From positions 124,001 to 188,000 of the forward strand of contig NZ_LMOI01000024.1 in assembly GCF_001423525.1 (NCBI RefSeq): a DNA stretch of 64,000 nt. Direction: 5' to 3'. Made by a program: the position numbers and the translations under genes. Below the pieces are notes generated by a model. It made no database searches, had not been told where the DNA came from, and worked only from the letters and a program-made list of their open reading frames with translations. Below, one piece after another: positions 1 to 8,651 of the stretch (position 1 is its first letter; each line of letters begins with the position of its first letter). Origin of the DNA: Arthrobacter sp. Leaf137. GTDB taxonomy: Bacteria > Actinomycetota > Actinomycetes > Actinomycetales > Micrococcaceae.

Positions 1-239
1 TCAACCAGAATGGCACCACGGTGGTCATGGCCACCCACGACGACGACATCGTCAACGAAATGCGCAAAAGGGTGGTGGAGCTCAAGAACGGCGTGGTGAT
101 CCGCGACGAAGCCAAGGCACTCTACACCTCGATGATTCCGGTCATCGGACAGTCCAGGAGACTCAAAGACGCCAGCGGCAGGGACGAACCCGACGCCCGC
201 CCGGCGGACGAAGGCCGTGAAGGTGAGGCGCAGCGATGA
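1..239 (+). CDS. ftsE: Cell division ATP-binding protein FtsE (C-terminal end only)
   Basis: Only the last ~79 codons are in the window and the reading frame enters from the left edge. The visible part starts with the ABC H-loop (VMATHD) followed by the usual FtsE tail (RVVELKNGVVIRDE), then about 30 polar residues before the stop. FtsE is the cytoplasmic ATPase of the FtsEX complex, which drives periplasmic or cell-wall hydrolases at the septum. Its stop overlaps the ftsX start by 4 nt (ATGA), so the two are translationally coupled. The Walker motifs lie outside the window; identity rests on the H-loop and on the ftsX neighbour. Confidence 0.93.
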   Translation, partial: NQNGTTVVMATHDDDIVNEMRKRVVELKNGVVIRDEAKALYTSMIPVIGQSRRLKDASGRDEPDARPADEGREGEAQR

Positions 240-1150
240 GGCTCGCATTCATCCTTTCCGAAATCGGCAGCGGCCTGCGCCGCAACCTATCGATGGTGGT
301 CTCGGTCATCCTGGTCACGTTCGTCTCTCTGACGTTCGTGGGTGCCGCCGGAATGCTCCAGATGCAGATCAACCAGATGAAGGGCTACTGGTACGACAAA
401 GTCCAGGTAGCCGTCTTCCTTTGCAGTGACGGCTCGACGGCCACCGGCTGCGCAGGCGGTTCGGTCACCCCGGAGCAGCAGGACAGCCTCAACACCCTGC
501 TCGAGTCCCCGGCAGTGGCCCAATACATCAATGACTTTCAGTTCGAGTCCAAGGAAGATGCCTACAAGCACTTCAAGGACCAGTTCTCGAACTCACCGAT
601 TGTCGATTCCGTAACCCCCGACCAGTTGCCGGCTTCCTTCCGGATCAACATGAAGGACCCGGAAAAGTACGAAATCATCAGTGAAACCTTCAGCTCCCAG
701 CCCGGGGTGGAAACCGTGATCGACCAGCGTCAGCTGCTGGAGCGGCTTTTCTCGGTGATGAACGGGGCTTCCCTCGTTGCGGTAGGCATCGCGGGTGTCA
801 TGATCGTGTGTGCCATCCTGCTGATTGCCACCACCATCCGGCTTTCGGCTTTCAGCCGCAGGCGGGAAACCGGGATCATGCGCCTCGTGGGAGCCTCGAA
901 GACCGTGATCCAGCTGCCCTTCATCCTCGAAGGCGTCATCGCAGCGGTGATCGGTGCAGCCCTTGCCTCGGCAACGCTGTGGGCCGTGGCCCACTTCTTC
1001 CTGGGGGAGTACATGTCCAAGCAGTATCCGGACACCGCGTTCATTTCCTCGGGCCAGACACTGATCCTGGTGCCTGCACTGCTGATCCTTGGCGGATCCT
1101 TGGCTGGAATTTCGTCCCTCTTGACCCTTCGCAGATATTTGCGCGTTTAG
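236..1150 (+). CDS. ftsX: Cell division protein FtsX
   Basis: 304-residue membrane partner of FtsE. It shows the family layout: one N-terminal membrane segment (about residues 19-41), a large extracytoplasmic loop up to about residue 170, then three membrane segments of the FtsX/MacB permease domain (near 178-202, 225-250 and 272-295). The motif RRETGIMRLVGAS between TM2 and TM3 is the conserved cytoplasmic coupling stretch. FtsEX transmits ATP hydrolysis across the membrane to activate a peptidoglycan hydrolase. The next gene encodes a coiled-coil M23 protein, the expected FtsX client. The start overlaps the ftsE stop. Confidence 0.96.
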   Translation: MRLAFILSEIGSGLRRNLSMVVSVILVTFVSLTFVGAAGMLQMQINQMKGYWYDKVQVAVFLCSDGSTATGCAGGSVTPEQQDSLNTLLESPAVAQYINDFQFESKEDAYKHFKDQFSNSPIVDSVTPDQLPASFRINMKDPEKYEIISETFSSQPGVETVIDQRQLLERLFSVMNGASLVAVGIAGVMIVCAILLIATTIRLSAFSRRRETGIMRLVGASKTVIQLPFILEGVIAAVIGAALASATLWAVAHFFLGEYMSKQYPDTAFISSGQTLILVPALLILGGSLAGISSLLTLRRYLRV

Positions 1151-1177
1151 GCTATGCAAACCGACCGAGGAATGCCG

Positions 1178-2602
1178 ATGAACGTAACGTCAGAAAATCC
1201 CTTGCGCCTGCGACCGAGGCGTCATGCAGCGCGCCGCTCGGCGCTCCTGAGCGGGGTACTCGCCGTCGTCCTCGCTTCCGGGCTCGCCTCGTCCATACCA
1301 CCGGCATTCGCCGATGAGCTGGAGGACAAGCAGGCCGCGCTCCAGGCCGAAGCGCAACGCGTCCAGCAGTCATTGGAGTTCGTTGACTCGAGGATTGCGA
1401 AGGCCGCCGGTGACCTGGTCCTGTACCAGGGCCAGCTGCCCGGCGCCCAGCAGGCGCTGCTCGAAGCGCAGGGGCGCGTGGCCAGCGCAGTCAAGGAAGT
1501 CGAGGCACTGTCCGCCCGCGTTGACATGGCGCAGCAGAACAAGGCGAAAATCACCCAGCAGCTGGAAACCGACAAGCAGAAGATCGCCGACACCAAGAAA
1601 CTGATCGGCCAGATCGCGACACAGGCATACAAGTCAGGCGGTGTCCCCTCCAACCTGTCCCTGTTCTTTGGTTCGAACAACGGCGGCAGCCTCACCGACA
1701 CCATGGACCTGGCGGATCAGGCCATGCGCAGCCAGAACGCAGCCATGGACAAGTTGAGCCAGCAGAACGCCACCAACGTCAACTCCGAGGCACGCCTTCA
1801 GGCCGTGGAAGCGGAAATCAAGGATCTGAAGGCCAAGGCTGACGCCGCCCTTGAGCGCGAGAAGGCGGCCCGCGATGAAGCCGCCGCCAAGAAAGCCCAG
1901 GTTGACCAGCTGATCGCTGATACGACGCGACTCGACGCTGAACTGCAGGCCGCCAAGCCGGGAATCCAGGCCCAGCTCGCCGGAGTCCAGGCAAGCCAGA
2001 ACCAGGTGGCCAACGAGATTGCCGAACGGGATCGCAGGGCCCGGGAGGCATGGGAAGCCGAGCAGCGCCGGTTGGCCGAAGCAGCTGCTGCGGCCGCCGC
2101 CGCCGCGGCCGCGGCAGCGAACCGCCCGGCACCGCCGGTCCAGCCGTACGTTCCGCCTGCTGCCGGATCGCCGTCGGCCTTTGGTCTTCGCCACCCGTTC
2201 GACGGCAGCATTCCCATCACGTCCGGATTTGGTTGGCGCACCACTCCGCCAGGGACCATCGATTTCTACGGCCAGGGCGGCTATGTCCACACCGGTATCG
2301 ATTTCGGCGCCGCCTGCGGTACCCCGGTGTACGCCGCAGCAGCCGGTGAAGTCTTCAGCTCCGGCTGGAACTCCGCAGACGGCGGCGGCTGGCGGGTGAA
2401 GTTGGACCATGGGGTGGTGCAGGGCAACTCGCTGACCACCATTTACTACCACAACTCCAGCATCGTGGTGTCGAACGGGCAGAGGGTCTCGCAGGGCCAG
2501 CTCATCGCGTACTCCGGCAGTACCGGCAACTCCACGGGCTGCCACGCCCACTTCGAAACCTGGCTGAACGGTGCCGCCGTCGACCCGATGGGCCTGCTCT
2601 AG
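1178..2602 (+). CDS. Secreted coiled-coil M23 peptidase, probable FtsEX-activated hydrolase
   Basis: About 474 residues. The start chosen is ATG 1178, because GAGGA at 1167-1171 sits 6 nt ahead of it; ATGs at 1154 and 1172 are in frame but poorly placed. Order of parts: a basic N-terminus and signal peptide ending near AFA-DE, a long coiled coil (roughly residues 35-300) rich in Ala, Gln, Lys and Glu, a run of about 14 alanines, a proline-rich linker, and a C-terminal LytM/M23 zinc endopeptidase. Metal-binding signatures are visible as HTGIDFG (H-x3-D) and CHAHFE (HxH). Coiled coil plus M23 next to ftsEX matches EnvC/RipC-like proteins that FtsX recruits and switches on. The catalytic residues are present, so it may cut peptidoglycan itself, unlike degenerate EnvC. 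Confidence 0.9.
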   Translation: MNVTSENPLRLRPRRHAARRSALLSGVLAVVLASGLASSIPPAFADELEDKQAALQAEAQRVQQSLEFVDSRIAKAAGDLVLYQGQLPGAQQALLEAQGRVASAVKEVEALSARVDMAQQNKAKITQQLETDKQKIADTKKLIGQIATQAYKSGGVPSNLSLFFGSNNGGSLTDTMDLADQAMRSQNAAMDKLSQQNATNVNSEARLQAVEAEIKDLKAKADAALEREKAARDEAAAKKAQVDQLIADTTRLDAELQAAKPGIQAQLAGVQASQNQVANEIAERDRRAREAWEAEQRRLAEAAAAAAAAAAAAANRPAPPVQPYVPPAAGSPSAFGLRHPFDGSIPITSGFGWRTTPPGTIDFYGQGGYVHTGIDFGAACGTPVYAAAAGEVFSSGWNSADGGGWRVKLDHGVVQGNSLTTIYYHNSSIVVSNGQRVSQGQLIAYSGSTGNSTGCHAHFETWLNGAAVDPMGLL

Positions 2603-2685
2603 GGCTGCGCGGCCCTGCCGTACACTGGTATGACTCCGCTGCGACCCGGCCGGAGGACATTTCGATTTGATTGAGGAGCTGTTCC

Positions 2686-3162
2686 GTGCCCAAAGAAAGT
2701 GGCCGTAAGGTGGTGGCCACCAACCGCAAGGCCCGGCATGATTACCACGTGCTGGATACCTATGAGGCCGGCATTGCGCTGATGGGCACCGAAGTGAAAT
2801 CCCTCCGCGAGGGGCACGCGTCCATGGTGGACGGGTTCTGTACCTTCTACAACGACGAATTGTGGATGGAAGCCATCCATATCCCGGAGTACAACCAGGG
2901 CAGTTGGACCAACCATGCTGCCCGGCGCCGCCGAAAGCTGCTCCTGCACCGCGAAGAGCTCATCAAGATCTCCCGCAAGGTCCAGGAAGCCGGCTACACC
3001 ATCGTGCCTCTCCAGCTCTACTTTGTGGATGGCCGCGCGAAGGTTGAAATAGGCGTAGCCCGCGGCAAGCGCGAGTATGACAAACGCCAGACACTCCGCG
3101 AACAGCAGGACAACCGCGAAGCCCAGCGCGAGATGCGGGAACGCAACAGGCGGCGCGGCTGA
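2686..3162 (+). CDS. smpB: SsrA-binding protein SmpB
   Basis: 158 residues starting at GTG 2686 (PKESGRKVVATNRKARHDY), with GAGGAG 8 nt upstream; a TTG at 2671 is in frame but would overlap this Shine-Dalgarno. Family marks are ARHDYHVLDTYEAGIALMGTE, the GxEVKSLR region and the basic, disordered C-terminal tail that enters the decoding centre. SmpB binds tmRNA and delivers it to stalled ribosomes in trans-translation. The tmRNA gene lies about 100 bp downstream, a common arrangement. Confidence 0.97.
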   Translation: MPKESGRKVVATNRKARHDYHVLDTYEAGIALMGTEVKSLREGHASMVDGFCTFYNDELWMEAIHIPEYNQGSWTNHAARRRRKLLLHREELIKISRKVQEAGYTIVPLQLYFVDGRAKVEIGVARGKREYDKRQTLREQQDNREAQREMRERNRRRG

Positions 3163-3262
3163 ACGGTGTTGCCCGGAATGAATCCGGCACAACATGCGTT
3201 ACTATAAATAGTCCGGCGGGTACGCCCGGGGGATTGGGTAACACCGATTGGTAACAAAATAC

Positions 3263-3628
3263 GGGGATGATCGGTTTCGACGATGTTAGTCGCGACAGGT
3301 GAAGCGGGCCGAGGATGCAGAATTATCTCGTAAACGCTGTCTGCAAACCAATAAGTGCCGAATCTAAGCGCACTGACTTCGCTCTTGCTGCCTAAGCAGT
3401 AAGACAGTCCGTCAGCCCGAGGTTGCTATTGCCCCGGATCCTGGCGTCATTTAGATAGCCACTGCTGTTTACCCCCGTCATCGGGGTAAACGGGACTCTT
3501 AGATGACTGGGCCCGGATCAGCCAGCTGTTTGCAGCATGGCTGGGGCCGAGAAAGTCCGACGCAAACTGCGCCCGGAGAAGCCCTGACAACACGACATCG
3601 GACGGGGGTTCAATTCCCCCCATCTCCA
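3263..3628 (+). ncRNA. ssrA: Transfer-messenger RNA (tmRNA, SsrA)
   Basis: The 5' end GGGGATGATCGGTTTCGAC is diagnostic of tmRNA. It pairs with CATCTCC at 3621-3627 to form the 7-bp acceptor stem with one G-U pair. The T arm (GGGGGTTCAATTCCCCC) is at 3604-3620, and the discriminator is A3628. CCA is not encoded. The tag reading frame runs 3357-3395: resume codon GCC, then AESKRTDFALAA and TAA. The ALAA end is the degradation signal read by ClpXP-type proteases. A TATAAA at 3203-3208 could be the -10 of its own promoter, but no good -35 was found. A terminator follows at about 3679. Confidence 0.97.
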
Positions 3629-3676
3629 CACCCCTGCGGTGATTCGGGACATCCCTTGCGGATGAGTCGAGTCACC

Positions 3677-3715
3677 GAAAAAACACCCCGGTCTTCGGAC
3701 CGGGGTGTTTTTCTT
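3677..3715. terminator. Strong rho-independent terminator after ssrA
   Basis: AAACACCCCGGTC, a UUCG tetraloop, then GACCGGGGTGTTT followed by more T: a perfect stem of 13 bp or more closed by C(UUCG)G, with A on one side and T on the other. It ends ssrA and can work in both directions. Confidence 0.9.
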
Positions 3716-3773
3716 TGCCCGGATTGAGCGGGCTGGTATCCCAGGCCGGGGCCGGGCCCTGGACCGCCGGGCC

Positions 3774-3802
3774 GGGCCCTGGACCACGGTGACCCAGGGC
3801 CC
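3774..3802. terminator. Inverted repeat downstream of the acyltransferase gene
   Basis: GGGCCCTGG (3774-3782) pairs with CCAGGGCCC (3794-3802) around an 11-nt loop. It lies 26 nt past the stop of the minus-strand acyltransferase gene, so it may be its terminator, although a T tract is missing. The 15-nt word GCCGGGCCCTGGACC is also directly repeated at 3751 and 3771. Confidence 0.45.
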
Positions 3803-3828
3803 GATTCCTCAGACTTCTGGAGGCAGGA

Positions 3829-5979
3829 TTATTGCCGGGCCTCGTTGAACCGTTGCGCCACTACGGGCATCAGCGAGTGGATGTAGCTCCGTGAGGCGTG
3901 GTCGAAATCGGCGTAGACCTGCAGGCCGCCGATGACCGCGTAGCAGGTCTGGTCGTCACAGAACTGGTCAGACATGTCGAGCACCTTCACCGAGGGCTTG
4001 CCCATGCCGACGGCCGCACTCGCAATCGGGTCCGGCACCAAGGCTTCGGCCCGGGGGTTCGCGCAGTTAATGGGCTGTTGCTGGTTGAGCGCCACGCAGT
4101 CCGGGCTGCTGTGGCGCAGCGTCAAGGGGGGATCGCGGAAGACGAAGACCCGGGAGCCCGCACCTGTCCAGGCGAGGAACCGCTTGGCGACGGCATCGCC
4201 GTACTGTTCCAACTGGGGGCGGCCGGTGCCATCGTCGATCGTTTCCCCGGCGCCGAAGGAGGAAGCGAAGACCATGCCGGGTTTTTCCTGGACAATCCTG
4301 TCGGTCACCTGCTTGCTCCAGTCCAGGCACCGTTTCTGGGAGCGTGCGTCATCCGCGGGTTCGCCCATGAAAGCGACACGCTTTACTTCGACGAACGGAC
4401 AACCACCCACCATGGATTCCTTCAGCTTCCACTTGTGCAGCCGCGCCAGCTCATACAGGGCGCTCTTCCACTGCTCCGCATGCGAGTCGCCGATCAGCCA
4501 AACAGTTGCCGAGGCCGGCGCGCCGCCCGTGAAATCACACTCCGTCAGGAGTTTCTGGTCCTCAAAAACGACCGGGTCTGCCGCCGGGTGGCATTCCGGG
4601 GCGTCAAAGCGCGGAGCCTCGTTCGGCCCCACGTTGGCAACCCGGGCAGCGCCAAAGGGATCACCGCAATCATTTCCCGGGTCCAGGCTCCGCGCGCCGT
4701 AGCAGGGGTCCCCGGAAAGGTTCTGCAGCTTGGCTGTCTCTGCCTCCTGCGCCTTTCCGAAACTCAGCAAAAGGCCTCCGCACAAGGCACAGACGGTGGC
4801 CATGGCAGCCGCCGTGACCAGGACGACCCGGAGCGGTCTGGCCCCCTTCAGGAGTTTGGTGCGGCCCGGGTCTTCGACAAGTCTCTTCGACGCGTAGGAG
4901 AGCCCGATGGCCAGTGCCAGGATGCCGAGTTTGTCCAAGGTCCCCAGCGGGCGGCTAAGGATGGCCGGCGCCAGGACTATGAGCGGCCAGTGCCACAGGT
5001 ACAGCGAGTAGGACACATCGCCGACGAACTGGATTGGCTTGGCGGCAAGGACCTGGTTGGGCGACCAGAAGGGGCTGTTCGGCCCCGAAGCAATCACCAG
5101 CACAGTACCGAGGACGGGAACTGCGGCAGCGAAGCCGGGGAAGAACGTGTGCTCATTGAACGTCAGGGCGGAAAAGGCGATCAGGCTGTGCCCCAGCCAC
5201 TGCGCTGTTCCAGAGAGTGCCAAATGGTAGGAGGGCAGCCGCAGGCGCAAGGATCCCAAAGCGTGGGCGCCTCCGATGGCCACCAGGGCCCCGGCACCGA
5301 ACTCCCAGACGCGGGCCGGCGTGACAAAATAGGCCGGGCTCTTGTTGGTGTACGTAAACCAGATGCAAAACACCAGCGCGATGACACTGGCAAGCGCGAC
5401 CCCCAGGGTCAGTAGCGCCCGACGGCGGAGCCGGAACCTGACCGCGGCCGTAAAAAGTCCGAGCATCAGTAGGGGCCAGACCAGGTAAAACTGCTCCTCC
5501 ACGGAGAGCGACCAATAATGCTGCACCGTGGACGCGGCTTCGTTGTGCGCTGAATAGTCCACGGATTTAGCGGCCAGAACCCAGTTCTCAACATACAGGA
5601 CAGATGCCATGGTCTCCTGGGCTATGGCCACCCAGCGTGAGAACGGAAGCAGCGCCCAGGCTGCCAGGAGGGAAACGACGCCCACAAGGGTTGCCGCCGG
5701 GAGGAGCCGCCTGATCCGCCGCGCATAGAACTGACCAAGGTTGATCCGGTCTGATCGTTCCAGTTCGCCGAGCAGGTGCTTGGAAATCAGGTAACCCGAG
5801 ATCACGAAGAATACATCGACGCCGACGTACCCGCCCGGAAGCCGAACGGGCCACAAATGGTTGAGGACCACGAGCATGACTGCCAGGGCCCGGAGGGCCT
5901 GGATGTCCTTGCGCGTTGCGTTGACCGATTCTTTCCGTCGCAGTTCCGACCGCGTTCGGAACAAGACCTGTCCGGTCAC
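3829..5979 (-). CDS. Acyltransferase 3 / SGNH fusion, OafA-like surface glycan O-acyltransferase
   Basis: 716 residues from a GTG start with AAGGAG 5 nt ahead. The N-terminal half (about 20-375) is an acyltransferase-3 membrane domain of about ten segments, opening with DIQALRALAVMLVVLNH, in which the His is the catalytic candidate. VDVFFVISGYLIS and RRIRRLLPA are further family motifs. The C-terminal half (about 480-716) is an extracytoplasmic SGNH domain with WLIGDSHAEQW as block I and DFDHASRSYIHSL near the end. Proteins of this build O-acetylate wall or capsular glycans. The gene stands alone between ssrA and the protease gene, so the glycan acceptor cannot be named. Confidence 0.85.
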   Translation of the reverse strand: MTGQVLFRTRSELRRKESVNATRKDIQALRALAVMLVVLNHLWPVRLPGGYVGVDVFFVISGYLISKHLLGELERSDRINLGQFYARRIRRLLPAATLVGVVSLLAAWALLPFSRWVAIAQETMASVLYVENWVLAAKSVDYSAHNEAASTVQHYWSLSVEEQFYLVWPLLMLGLFTAAVRFRLRRRALLTLGVALASVIALVFCIWFTYTNKSPAYFVTPARVWEFGAGALVAIGGAHALGSLRLRLPSYHLALSGTAQWLGHSLIAFSALTFNEHTFFPGFAAAVPVLGTVLVIASGPNSPFWSPNQVLAAKPIQFVGDVSYSLYLWHWPLIVLAPAILSRPLGTLDKLGILALAIGLSYASKRLVEDPGRTKLLKGARPLRVVLVTAAAMATVCALCGGLLLSFGKAQEAETAKLQNLSGDPCYGARSLDPGNDCGDPFGAARVANVGPNEAPRFDAPECHPAADPVVFEDQKLLTECDFTGGAPASATVWLIGDSHAEQWKSALYELARLHKWKLKESMVGGCPFVEVKRVAFMGEPADDARSQKRCLDWSKQVTDRIVQEKPGMVFASSFGAGETIDDGTGRPQLEQYGDAVAKRFLAWTGAGSRVFVFRDPPLTLRHSSPDCVALNQQQPINCANPRAEALVPDPIASAAVGMGKPSVKVLDMSDQFCDDQTCYAVIGGLQVYADFDHASRSYIHSLMPVVAQRFNEARQ

Positions 5980-6376
5980 ACGTACTCCTTGTTATTCGAC
6001 CTGTGGGTTCACCGGGAGCGTGGTCCCGTCCCGCCACAGGTGTGGCGGCCAGGCGTGCTTTCCACCGGGAACAACGCCCGGATGGCATGAAAGCCGCATC
6101 GTCGGGAAGCCAAGACAACCCACATGCTGTGAGGTTGTGGAGGAAATCCCCTCGGGTACTTTAGCACCGGACATACCGCGGTGATGGTGTGGGCAGGCCA
6201 AGGTGACAAGCGGCCCGGGGCGCGGCGGATACGCGGCTGCACCAGGGGAGGGGAACGAAGAGCAGGCGTTCACCGAAGGCGTAGCGGGCCAGGGACTAGC
6301 GTTGCTCGGCCGCCCGTTGTATCCGGTAAGCCCCCCAGCGCGACAGGTGCGGGGTGCCAGGACAGGGAGGTGCGTC
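5980..6376. other. Divergent intergenic region without a recognisable gene
   Basis: Separates the minus-strand acyltransferase from the plus-strand protease and should hold both promoters. I found no convincing -35/-10 pair. A short dyad, ACAACC (6115-6120) with GGTTGT (6133-6138), has a further ACA/TGT pair inside it. Reading frames here lack ribosome sites and family features. Confidence 0.4.
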
Positions 6377-7360
6377 ATGGAGCGCGCACGGGAAGAGGCT
6401 TCGGACAGGTACGACGACGAAGCCTTGGATTCGTATTCACGCACAGTCATGCGGGTGGCAGCGGCGGTCACGCCGCATGTCGCCGCCATTGAGATGTCAG
6501 CTACCCGCCGCAACGGCCGGATGCGCGTTGGAGCGGGCTCAGCGGTGCTTTTCACGGAGGACGGCTACCTCGTCACCAACTCCCACGTAGTGGCGGGAAC
6601 AGGGAACGGGCACGCTGTCTTTGCCGACGGGAGCAGGCTGGAGTTGGAGCTTGTGGGCGCAGACCCGCTGTCCGACCTTGCAGTTGTCCATGGCCGGCGC
6701 CCCAAGGTCCGGCCCGCCGAGCTGGGAGATGCCGAGTCCCTCCGCGTCGGGCAACTCGTCATCGCGGTCGGAAACCCGTTGGGACTTGCAGGTTCCGTAA
6801 CAGCCGGAGTGGTCAGTGGCCTGGGCCGCGCCATACCGGTCTGGGCGGACGGTAACAGGAGGGTGATCGAAGACGTCATCCAGACCGACGCCGCCTTGAA
6901 TCCAGGAAACTCAGGCGGTGCCCTGGCCGATACGCACAGCAGGATCGTGGGCATCAATACCGCTGTGGCCGGGGCAGGGCTGGGCCTGGCAATCCCCATC
7001 AACTCCACCACCCGGCGGATCATTTCGGCCCTGCTCTCGGACGGCCGGGTGCGGCGGGCCTACCTGGGACTCGTCAGTACCCCGGTCCGGCTCACTCCCA
7101 GCGCAGTCATCCGGAGCGGCCAGCGGGACGGCCTCCGCATCGTTGAGGTGCTGCCAGGTTCTCCGGCAGACCGGGCCGGCCTGGCTGCAGGGGATATCGT
7201 GCTGACCGCCGGCGGGAGGGGTGTCAGCAACGCCGAAAGCCTGCAGCGGCTGCTGTTCTCCGATGCCATCGGCCAACCATTGGACCTGGCGGTGCTCCGT
7301 GACGGGGCGGAACTCCGCCTGGTGGCGGTCCCTGACGAAATGACCAGCAACCCCAAGTGA
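6377..7360 (+). CDS. S1C serine protease with PDZ domain, HtrA-like, no visible export signal
   Basis: The start is ATG 6377 with GGGAGG 6 nt ahead, giving 327 residues; the open frame extends further upstream but without a ribosome site. The trypsin-like domain carries the full triad: His70 in TNSHVV, Asp100 in PLSDLAV, Ser179 in NPGNSGG. A PDZ domain follows (about 235-320: YLGLVS, VLPGSPADRAGLAAGDIVL). HtrA proteases and chaperones act on misfolded proteins outside the membrane, but here the N-terminus (MERAREEASDRYDDE) is charged, with neither signal peptide nor membrane anchor. It may be cytoplasmic, or exported by another route. No operon partner is evident. Confidence 0.85.
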   Translation: MERAREEASDRYDDEALDSYSRTVMRVAAAVTPHVAAIEMSATRRNGRMRVGAGSAVLFTEDGYLVTNSHVVAGTGNGHAVFADGSRLELELVGADPLSDLAVVHGRRPKVRPAELGDAESLRVGQLVIAVGNPLGLAGSVTAGVVSGLGRAIPVWADGNRRVIEDVIQTDAALNPGNSGGALADTHSRIVGINTAVAGAGLGLAIPINSTTRRIISALLSDGRVRRAYLGLVSTPVRLTPSAVIRSGQRDGLRIVEVLPGSPADRAGLAAGDIVLTAGGRGVSNAESLQRLLFSDAIGQPLDLAVLRDGAELRLVAVPDEMTSNPK

Positions 7361-7375
7361 GCGTGACTGAACGGG

Positions 7376-7753
7376 TTAGCGTCCGCCGTCGGGCGCTTCC
7401 ACGTCTGCGATGCCGACGAAGCGGGTGCCCACGCCGTCGAACTCGCTGCGGACAAATCCTGCCTGGGCCGGCGGCACATCGTCCGGGCGGTGATGGTCGC
7501 ACACCACATAGGTGAAGTCCGGCCACCATTTCTTAGGCCGTGCCGCTTCCTCGTAACCGCACACCGCGCACACGAGGTGAACCCAGACCGGCCGTTTGCC
7601 CGTCCGGTTGGCACGGGACTGTTCCAGCCAGGCCGGCGGGCTGTCCAACAGCGCGCCGAGTTGCTCCTCGGACATAAACTTGGGGAGGCCGTGGCGCTGG
7701 GCCATTTCCATGGGGATATCGAGGGCTATTGCCACGTCGCGTCTGCTGATCAT
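7376..7753 (-). CDS. Conserved hypothetical protein with CxxC...CxHH putative metal site
   Basis: 125 residues, start ATG 7753 with GGAGG 2-4 nt ahead. I do not recognise the family. The N-terminal half looks helical and repressor-like (RRDVAIALDIPMEMAQRHGLP). The middle holds CAVC at residues 62-65 and CDHH at about 85-88, spaced like a four-ligand zinc site, with WWPDF between them. It lies 50 nt downstream of the second crcB gene on the same strand and may be cotranscribed with it. Function is unknown. Confidence 0.6.
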   Translation of the reverse strand: MISRRDVAIALDIPMEMAQRHGLPKFMSEEQLGALLDSPPAWLEQSRANRTGKRPVWVHLVCAVCGYEEAARPKKWWPDFTYVVCDHHRPDDVPPAQAGFVRSEFDGVGTRFVGIADVEAPDGGR

Positions 7754-7803
7754 CACCTCCACAATACGTGAACGGGAAAGGCCGCCACGGACGGGACGGG
7801 CCC

Positions 7804-8205
7804 TCAGGACACCAACGCGACGCCGGCGGCGGCAGCGCCAAGGCCCAGTACCAGGTTCACTGCGACGTTCATGGCTGCGGCTCCGAACCTTGCCTCTCCG
7901 AGCAGACGCACCGTGGCAGTGGTCCAGGAACTGAAGGTCGTCAGGCCGCCTGCAAAGCCCGTCGCAAGGCCAATGCTCCATTCGTGCCCCAGCCCAAGCT
8001 GCGCCGTGAGGCCGTACGAGATTCCGATGATGAAGGAGCCTGCCACGTTGACCACCAGTGTTGCCCAAGGCCAGTGGAGCCGCTCCTTCGACAGTCCCGG
8101 CCGTACGGTGCGCCGGGAGCTGTGGTGGGCGAACCAGCTGTCCGTGGCGAACCTCAGGAGTGCACCGGAGATACCGAAAATTCCCACCAACGCGGCGCTG
8201 ATCAC
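7804..8205 (-). CDS. crcB: Fluoride channel subunit FluC/CrcB (second copy)
   Basis: 133 residues, start GTG 8205 with GGGAG 6 nt ahead. The four membrane segments and signatures are those of FluC: GALLRF in TM1, the pore Asn in VNVAGSF, and GGLTTFSSW with the conserved Phe-box and Na-site region. Fluc channels are antiparallel dimers that expel fluoride. A pair of adjacent diverged genes usually encodes a heterodimer, each with fixed opposite topology. The start overlaps the upstream crcB stop (GTGA), supporting coupled synthesis of both subunits. Confidence 0.92.
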   Translation of the reverse strand: MISAALVGIFGISGALLRFATDSWFAHHSSRRTVRPGLSKERLHWPWATLVVNVAGSFIIGISYGLTAQLGLGHEWSIGLATGFAGGLTTFSSWTTATVRLLGEARFGAAAMNVAVNLVLGLGAAAAGVALVS

Positions 8206-8636
8206 TGCCGGCTCCCGGAGCCGCCCCGCGCGGACAACCGCCCGGTGAGCCTGCCCAGGCGCCAGCCCAGCGCCGCCGAGAGCAGGCCCAGCAGCAAGGA
8301 GAGACCCAGGTAAGCGATCCACAGCACATGCTGCCCCTCCCGCGCCAGCTGGTCCACGGCAAACACCACCGCCGAAAACGTCGTGAAGGACCCAAGCAGT
8401 CCCGGCCCCAGACCGGCACGGAGCCAGAATGCGGTCTGCGGCCGCGCCATCCAGGTGGTGGTCAGGGCGGCCAGGACAAAACTGCCGACGACGTTGATCC
8501 AGAGCGTTGTCCAGGGCACGGACCCCGCGGGGTCGGGGAAGGCCAGGCCCAGCCCGTACCGGAGTTCAGAACCAACGAGGCCGCCGGCGGCAACAGCCAG
8601 CCAGGCACGGCCCGACGGAATCCACGTCTCCCTCAT
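8202..8636 (-). CDS. crcB: Fluoride channel subunit FluC/CrcB (first copy)
   Basis: 144 residues, start ATG 8636 and 15 nt after the regulator stop. FluC marks: GSELRYGLG in TM1, INVVGSF with the pore Asn, and GSFTTFSAVVF. The C-terminus is Arg-rich (RLGRLTGRLSARGG), while the partner copy lacks this, consistent with opposite orientations under the positive-inside rule. It is probably the heterodimer partner of the next gene. No fluoride riboswitch was found ahead of the operon. The context instead suggests cotranscription from the promoter of the metalloregulator. Confidence 0.92.
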   Translation of the reverse strand: MRETWIPSGRAWLAVAAGGLVGSELRYGLGLAFPDPAGSVPWTTLWINVVGSFVLAALTTTWMARPQTAFWLRAGLGPGLLGSFTTFSAVVFAVDQLAREGQHVLWIAYLGLSLLLGLLSAALGWRLGRLTGRLSARGGSGSRQ

Positions 8637-8651
8637 CCGGCCCTGCGCATG

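Noticed and set aside
3751..3785. Direct repeat of a 15-nt GC-rich word as a mobile element end
   Set aside because: Only two copies 20 bp apart and no transposase or target duplication; better explained by the GC-rich hairpin at the gene end.
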